Source: Nitrospira sp. UBA5698 (lineage in GTDB: Bacteria; Nitrospirota; Nitrospiria; Nitrospirales; Nitrospiraceae). From it: 25,794 bases of DNA. The position numbers and the translations under genes are program-made. The DNA lies in contig DIHK01000020.1 of NCBI GenBank assembly GCA_002420115.1, positions 60,345-86,138 of the forward strand. The letters run 5' to 3'. This document shows positions 21,900-25,794 of the stretch, one piece after another. The notes beneath the pieces are model-generated. The model did not search any database and was not told where the DNA came from. It was given only the letters and a program-made list of their open reading frames with translations. Each line of letters starts with the position of its first letter. The stretch's first letter is position 1.

Positions 21900-22814
21900 T
21901 CATCCCAACAGCATCGCAGCTAATCGAGGGAGCCAGGGGAGCATCAGCACGCCGAGGCAAATGGAAAGGGCAACGATCGAGGCCACCAATTCCTCATCGA
22001 GCTGTGCGTCAGTTGCAATGATCAGCGCGCTGACCGCCGAGGGCATCGCGGCGATCAGGAGCACGACCGCTCGTTCCACTCCGGTCAGCCCTAATACCCA
22101 CACGGTGATTGCCCCGAGCAGCAGCCCGCCACCGATCCGCGTTGCCACACCCACTGTGGCTAGACGCGCCGTTCGCCGGATCGTGGAGAAACTGATTGAG
22201 AGACCAAGCACCAGACTGGCAAGTGGCGTCGTGGTGAAGTGCAATGGCGTGAGTAGCTCGATGAGCCAGAGAGGGAGATGTTGCCCCGACAATTTGATGG
22301 TAAGGATGCACGCCAGGGCCCATAACGGCGGTGATGATAGGAAGCGGAGCGCTGCTGATCTACGGGTGGCAGTCTCAGTGCTGTGCCACATCGCCAGGCC
22401 ATAGAGAACGGTGAGGGTCAGCGTCGTTTGTCCGAGATCGAAGAGCACGGCGTATGTCAGACCCTCTTCACCGAATGTGGCCAGTACGACGGGAAAGGCA
22501 AAATAGACAGAGTTGATGGAGCTCGTGGCCAAGACGAACCCACCTTGCGTCTCACGTGGAAGGGAGAGGAACTTGGCTAGACGCCAGGAGAAGAAGACCA
22601 TCGGGAGGGTAATAAGGCAGGCAGCAAGCGGGAGTTTCCAGGCTGTGGATGTCAAGGCAACGCGATCAATCGAGACCAGAATCGTCGCAGGCAGACTGAT
22701 GGAGAACACAAAGGTGGCCAACCGTTCGGCATGCGTTTTGGTCAAGATGCCACGGGATCGGAGCAAGATTCCGACGACAAATGTGAGGATGAAGACATGA
22801 AGGGACAGAGGCAT
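21900..22814 (-). CDS. AEC family (auxin efflux carrier-like) permease
   Basis: A 304-residue inner-membrane protein with about ten hydrophobic segments. The opening 'LHVFILTFVVGILLRSRG' and the half-way loop 'TTPLASLVLGLSISFS' fit the AEC family, as do 'SSINSVYFAFPVVLATFGEEGL' (two parts, with the conserved Asn-x-x-x-x-Phe-Pro) and the near-terminal 'AAMPSAVSALIIATD'. Family members move small organic anions or similar solutes; bacterial substrates include malate, but none can be assigned here. The ATG at 22814 has no obvious ribosome binding site. It has no operon neighbour. Confidence 0.88.
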   Translation of the reverse strand: MPLSLHVFILTFVVGILLRSRGILTKTHAERLATFVFSISLPATILVSIDRVALTSTAWKLPLAACLITLPMVFFSWRLAKFLSLPRETQGGFVLATSSINSVYFAFPVVLATFGEEGLTYAVLFDLGQTTLTLTVLYGLAMWHSTETATRRSAALRFLSSPPLWALACILTIKLSGQHLPLWLIELLTPLHFTTTPLASLVLGLSISFSTIRRTARLATVGVATRIGGGLLLGAITVWVLGLTGVERAVVLLIAAMPSAVSALIIATDAQLDEELVASIVALSICLGVLMLPWLPRLAAMLLG

Positions 22815-23019
22815 AGTGGTCGACGAACGAGCAGGCCATGATGCCGTGCTCTCTACGAGAGATGCAATGTCTCCGTGGATAGGTATTTCTGAATGCTTGA
22901 TTCTTCAGCGCTTTAGACTTAGAAGAAGGGAATAGAAGAGAGACCAGGATTAGAGTAGAGACCCAGGCACCGTGGTCGGGCGAATGTGATGGCCCCCTTG
23001 TTCCATCGAGATACCTGAT

Positions 23020-23301
23020 ATGGCAAGCAAATCAGATCGTTCCGTACGTCTTTCTAAAGCCACGATCGAGGCCCTGTGGCAGGGTAACGTGGTCGGGGCG
23101 ATCAACCTCGTGCGAAAGGAGCGTGGTATCGGGATGGCGGAGGCCAAGGAGCTGGTGGTCACGTACATCGGCACACAGCCGGCTCTTAAGAAGAAGATCG
23201 ATCAGGTGCTTGCCACGGCCAAACGGAGATTCATCGGATGGATAGCAGGAGTGTTGGTTGTAGCGGCTGGTATCGCCTATTTCATGATATGGGGTTCGTA
23301 A
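23020..23301 (+). CDS. L7/L12 C-domain-like protein with membrane anchor
   Basis: A 93-residue protein. Residues about 10-65 ('VRLSKATIEALWQGNVVGAI', 'NLVRKERGIGMAEAKELV') resemble the C-terminal domain of ribosomal protein L7/L12, which has an 'R..tGlgLkEAK.lV' helix-turn-helix. The last 22 residues ('GWIAGVLVVAAGIAYFMIWG') form one membrane helix, so the domain should sit on the cytoplasmic face of the membrane. It is not the ribosomal stalk protein: it lacks the N-terminal dimerisation domain and hinge. The start at 23020 has only a weak GAG upstream. Function unknown. Confidence 0.75.
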   Translation: MASKSDRSVRLSKATIEALWQGNVVGAINLVRKERGIGMAEAKELVVTYIGTQPALKKKIDQVLATAKRRFIGWIAGVLVVAAGIAYFMIWGS

Positions 23302-23395
23302 CTCGGTGCAAGAGCCTAACCGGCCTACTATGAAACCAACCTTCCGAAACACGACGCGCCGTAATGAGATGGTGAGATGTTCTCATGGGGGCAAC

Positions 23396-23977
23396 ATGAT
23401 ACGTGAACGAAGCGCAGTGGCCTTGCTTGTCTTGGGTGTGATCGTCTCCTGTGCGCTCGTCCCGGCTCGGGTGGAGGCGAAGGTGCAGGTGTTGCCGGAG
23501 ACTGTGCTGCTTGTGGAAGGCAAGAAGATCAGTGAGCGCAAGGGTTTGCTGCATCATCCGGCGGTGAAAGGGGTCGTTGCGGCATTTGAGCGGGCAGAAT
23601 CAGGCCTACAAAAAGAAGAGATCGACGAACTCATGCAGTTTTATGCGGCATCCTACGACTACCACGGGTTGAAACTGGCTGATGTGCGCCGGGTTTGGGG
23701 CGAAGTGTTCGAACATTACAAGGCCCTCGAGTCGCTCCATTTGTTTTCCGACATCAAGGTCCTGAATGTGGATGGAAAACTACGAGTAGAGGTGACCTGC
23801 ACGGGAGGGCTGTATGGCACCGATGAACAGAGCGGAAAGAGAGTGACACTCGACAGCTGGTTCCGCGAGGTCCATTACTTGGTCAAAGATGGTGAGACCT
23901 GGCGATTCCTGGGGAATGCCGGCGAGGTGCCGGCGGCAGCCCCTTTTGCATCGGCTCCTCACCATCCGCTGTTCTAA
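23396..23977 (+). CDS. Exported NTF2-like (SnoaL-fold) protein
   Basis: A 193-residue protein with signal peptide (residues 1-28, core AVALLVLGVIVSCALV, ending VEAKV). The mature C-terminal part (about 62-180) has an NTF2-like layout: helix 'VVAAFERAESGLQKEEID', 'LMQFYAASYDYHGL', then strands 'IKVLNVDGKLRVEVTCTGGL' and 'LDSWFREVHYLVKDGETWRFLG' (two parts). Proteins of this kind often bind a small ligand or handle periplasmic stress; no catalytic residues can be named. The ATG at 23396 gives a clean signal peptide, with GGGG five bases upstream. Its stop codon is directly followed by a dispersed repeat element. Confidence 0.72.
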   Translation: MIRERSAVALLVLGVIVSCALVPARVEAKVQVLPETVLLVEGKKISERKGLLHHPAVKGVVAAFERAESGLQKEEIDELMQFYAASYDYHGLKLADVRRVWGEVFEHYKALESLHLFSDIKVLNVDGKLRVEVTCTGGLYGTDEQSGKRVTLDSWFREVHYLVKDGETWRFLGNAGEVPAAAPFASAPHHPLF

Positions 23978-24100
23978 CAGGATGCTGAAAAAGTCCGCCA
24001 GCGGCGTTCTTGCATCGCTCAGAGGACTCAACGTACCGAAGCGTACGCCTCGCCTCTTCGCTCGCTGCGGCCTTGCTGGACAGCCTTTTTGAGCATCCTG
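23978..24100 (+). repeat. Short inverted-repeat element, copy 2
   Basis: A 123-bp element homologous to copy 1, with ends CAGGATGCT and AGCATCCTG. The end sequences differ from copy 1 but covary so that both ends still pair. The body shares GCCAGCGGCGTTCTxxCxTCGCTCAGAGG and the right-hand CTCGCTGCGGCCTTGCTGG. An inner hairpin (CGTAC...GTACG) sits in the middle. It begins at the first base after the TAA of the preceding gene. Confidence 0.75.
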
Positions 24101-24148
24101 AGTTATTGCGGCGTGAATGCCGCACAGAACATTCCGCTATGCGAGAGA

Positions 24149-24574
24149 CTACGTCTGCCGCAGACGAACAATGATGGCGGGCATGACAGCAAAAAACAGG
24201 AGCATCACGTAGTAGGCAGCGCCTGACACAGGATCTCGGTTCAGGAACACCTCGGCTGCCGATATCCCGCGTAGCCATATTCCTACGGCCAGATCGGCTA
24301 CCAAGACAAGGCCCAGGGCAATGAAGCCGACGCACAGCGCAGAAAATTGCCGAGCATCAAACCTGCGACGGACTACCCATCTGGCTGCGGCGACGATGAC
24401 GCCGAGCATCAATGGCATTTCCAGCAGTTCTGCGGTTCTCTCACCAAGCAGCGGAACGATGAGAAGGACTCGTCCAATTCCCAGCAGGAACCCTACCCCG
24501 AACACCAAGAGAAAGTAGAACACCGCTGCACGCAGGATCTGCATGGGCCAGTCAACCCGATGTCTCCCAAGCAT
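24149..24574 (-). CDS. Four-helix membrane protein, unknown function
   Basis: A 141-residue hydrophobic protein with about four membrane segments (roughly residues 14-40, 50-65, 77-100, 118-136) and a basic loop 'RWVVRRRFDAR' after the second, which should be cytoplasmic. I recognise no family. ATG 24574 opens the frame; the second ATG at 24544 (residue 11) is an alternative that places the first helix at the N-terminus. It lies 70 bases downstream of the GNAT gene on the same strand, which may make an operon. It converges on the repeat element. Confidence 0.7.
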   Translation of the reverse strand: MLGRHRVDWPMQILRAAVFYFLLVFGVGFLLGIGRVLLIVPLLGERTAELLEMPLMLGVIVAAARWVVRRRFDARQFSALCVGFIALGLVLVADLAVGIWLRGISAAEVFLNRDPVSGAAYYVMLLFFAVMPAIIVRLRQT

Positions 24575-24644
24575 ATACGACTACCAAGGTTTCGGAAGTG
24601 TTTCGTATCAGATGACCGTGTTCAGTGTTGAATGACCGGCTCCA

Positions 24645-25115
24645 TCACAAATTCAGCTTTAGCTTGCGTCCGCCTGAGATGGTGAACCCGTTCCGTTGGT
24701 AGAAGCTCAGGGTTCGATCAAATTGTGGCAAAGGCGGTGTAGTCACTTCGAGACGTTTCCACTCTCGTTGATGACCGATCGCCTTGGCCTCATTCAGCAA
24801 TGCTGAACCGACCCTCTGCGAACGGTATGCTGACCGGACATAGAACTCCGGGATCGTCCCATACACGCCTTCGGTATACAGTGCGTAGCTTTCATACAGA
24901 GAAAGGAATCCAACCGGCTTGGAGTCCAGTTGCGCAAGTAACACGGTGTACAGGCCTTCCTTCATCCATGCACGAGCGCGATCAACCGTGTCGGTATGAT
25001 GAAAGCCAAAGCTCTTGTCGTTTACCGCTGCCATGATGTCATGCAAGAGTTCGCCGACCATTGTGGCAATGGCCTCCGCATCATGTGTGTCTGCACGAGT
25101 GATGTGAAGCATCAT
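24645..25115 (-). CDS. GNAT family N-acetyltransferase
   Basis: A 156-residue GNAT protein. 'HITRADTHDAEAIATMV' is the first strand-helix; 'VGFLSLYESYAL' and 'PEFYVRSAYRSQRVGSALL' carry strand 4 and the acetyl-CoA loop (R-x-x-R-V-G-S-A at 98-105, with the first Gly replaced by Arg); 'RTLSFYQRNGFTISGG' is the closing helix-strand. The substrate is unknown. Two adjacent ATGs exist; the first, at 25115, is used. The membrane protein gene follows on the same strand. Confidence 0.85.
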   Translation of the reverse strand: MMLHITRADTHDAEAIATMVGELLHDIMAAVNDKSFGFHHTDTVDRARAWMKEGLYTVLLAQLDSKPVGFLSLYESYALYTEGVYGTIPEFYVRSAYRSQRVGSALLNEAKAIGHQREWKRLEVTTPPLPQFDRTLSFYQRNGFTISGGRKLKLNL

Positions 25116-25626
25116 ATGGTCTCAAGGTGCAAGGCTACTGCGTACGTTTGGACTCGTCAACGATGAAACCTTGCTGACAGTTCGAGATCACCCTGTGCTC
25201 GCAGTACTTATTCTTGTGCTCGGATCATTTCTCCTATGAGTTTCACCGTGCTGCGTTCATTCAGATGTTGCGAATTGCAGCAGGAGTCAGGGTGTTTTCT
25301 TGCTGAAGCCGTCTCTTCCTCGCACCGCTTCTTAAGGGCCTCGCAATTACCGGCTTCCGCCATGAAATCCATGCCGTGCCCAACGAGCTCCGAGGCGGGG
25401 GCAGATGCTGTGCATCAAGCGGAGAGATCGCGTATCGCAACTGGATGTCTCCTCTCTCGTTGGTTTTGTCACGAACCATGTGAATATCGGGGAGTCAGGA
25501 AATTGCGCCGTAGGACCTGGCTCTCCATTGCAGGACAGTGGTACAAGATAGATTGTGGACGAGCGTACTATGATCGAGGCTGATGGTGTGATGACAGCTA
25601 TCAACCTCGATCTCCAGGCGTCAAGT
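25116..25626. other. Non-coding gap, nothing assignable
   Basis: No gene, structured RNA or clear promoter is seen in this 511-base stretch. A 115-codon frame at 25236-25583 is rich in Cys, Arg and Ser, without a ribosome binding site or protein-like pattern, and is rejected. The minus-strand promoter for the GNAT gene should lie near 25120-25200. Confidence 0.4.
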
Positions 25627-25794
25627 CTAGCAGGCTGCGGAAAAACTCATTTTGACCCATGTCGCCGTCACGGATATTGAGCTGTGAGAGGACGTTGAAT
25701 ATTCATGCAGGATGCGCAAAAAGGCCGTCCAGCAAGGCCGCAGCGAGCGAAGAGGCGAGGCGTACGCTTCGGTACGTTGAGCCTCTGAGTGATG
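25627..25794 (-). repeat. Repeat element copy 3 (cut by window end) with outer arm
   Basis: From 25708 (CAGGATGCGC) to the window end the sequence is the reverse complement of the right two thirds of copy 2, with few differences, so this copy lies in the opposite orientation and continues beyond the window. At 25627-25637, CTAGCAGGCTG is identical to the outer left end of the repeat at 19750-19760, followed by GCGGAAAAACTC, suggesting a composite element here too. Confidence 0.7.

Noticed and set aside
23306..23395. N-terminal extension of the exported NTF2-like protein
   Set aside because: The ATG at 23396 directly precedes a proper signal peptide; the extension is polar and would block export.
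25236..25583. 115-codon frame near the right end
   Set aside because: Cys/Ser/Arg-rich, no ribosome binding site, no recognisable domain; a competing minus-strand frame of equal quality covers the same bases.

Overview
The window looks like chromosomal DNA of a Gram-negative, moderately GC-rich environmental bacterium. The best match is the genus Nitrospira or a close relative. The evidence is indirect: maturation genes for a [NiFe] hydrogenase (hypD, hypE), a small c-type cytochrome, a heavy-metal RND efflux pair, USP and CBS stress modules, a compact zinc-ribbon protein, and several short repeats of a kind that abut stop codons. There is no rRNA, tRNA, CRISPR array, transposase or integrase gene, so the genus is an inference.

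Bases 1-3890 are an accessory block. It holds a DUF2442-type protein, a small exported protein and two larger uncharacterised proteins (356 and 277 aa). A GTTRRRY heptamer lies 5-17 bases before the start codon of the last three, and imperfect palindromes with AAC/GTT ends follow the genes. This resembles an integron-type gene-cassette array without a visible integrase. It is a hypothesis.

Bases 3894-7949 carry hypD and hypE, split by an intergenic patch of inverted heptamer repeats, then a mono-haem cytochrome c, a probable coupled 42-aa ORF and a two-domain universal stress protein. Bases 7950-8564 are sparse but hide a 26-aa membrane peptide gene with a strong ribosome binding site. A glutathionyl-hydroquinone reductase-like GST follows on the minus strand.

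Bases 9722-14106 encode a CzcB/CusB-type adaptor overlapping a CzcA/CusA-type pump. The pump gene carries an in-frame insertion that includes a palindromic-repeat-like sequence. After a long inverted repeat come a TPR + formylglycine-generating-enzyme-like exported protein and a convergent GNAT acetyltransferase. A macro-domain protein, an M20 amidohydrolase and a GNAT-GNAT-cNMP-binding fusion (with an internal 24-base tandem duplication) form a likely operon.

From 19750 to the end the window is rich in repeats. Two complete copies and one cut-off copy of a ~124-bp element with terminal inverted repeats sit among a coupled pair of small minus-strand genes (one a zinc ribbon), a tiny ORF with a perfect Shine-Dalgarno sequence, a four-CBS protein, an AEC-family permease, an L7/L12-C-domain-like membrane protein, an exported NTF2-like protein, a small membrane protein and another GNAT.
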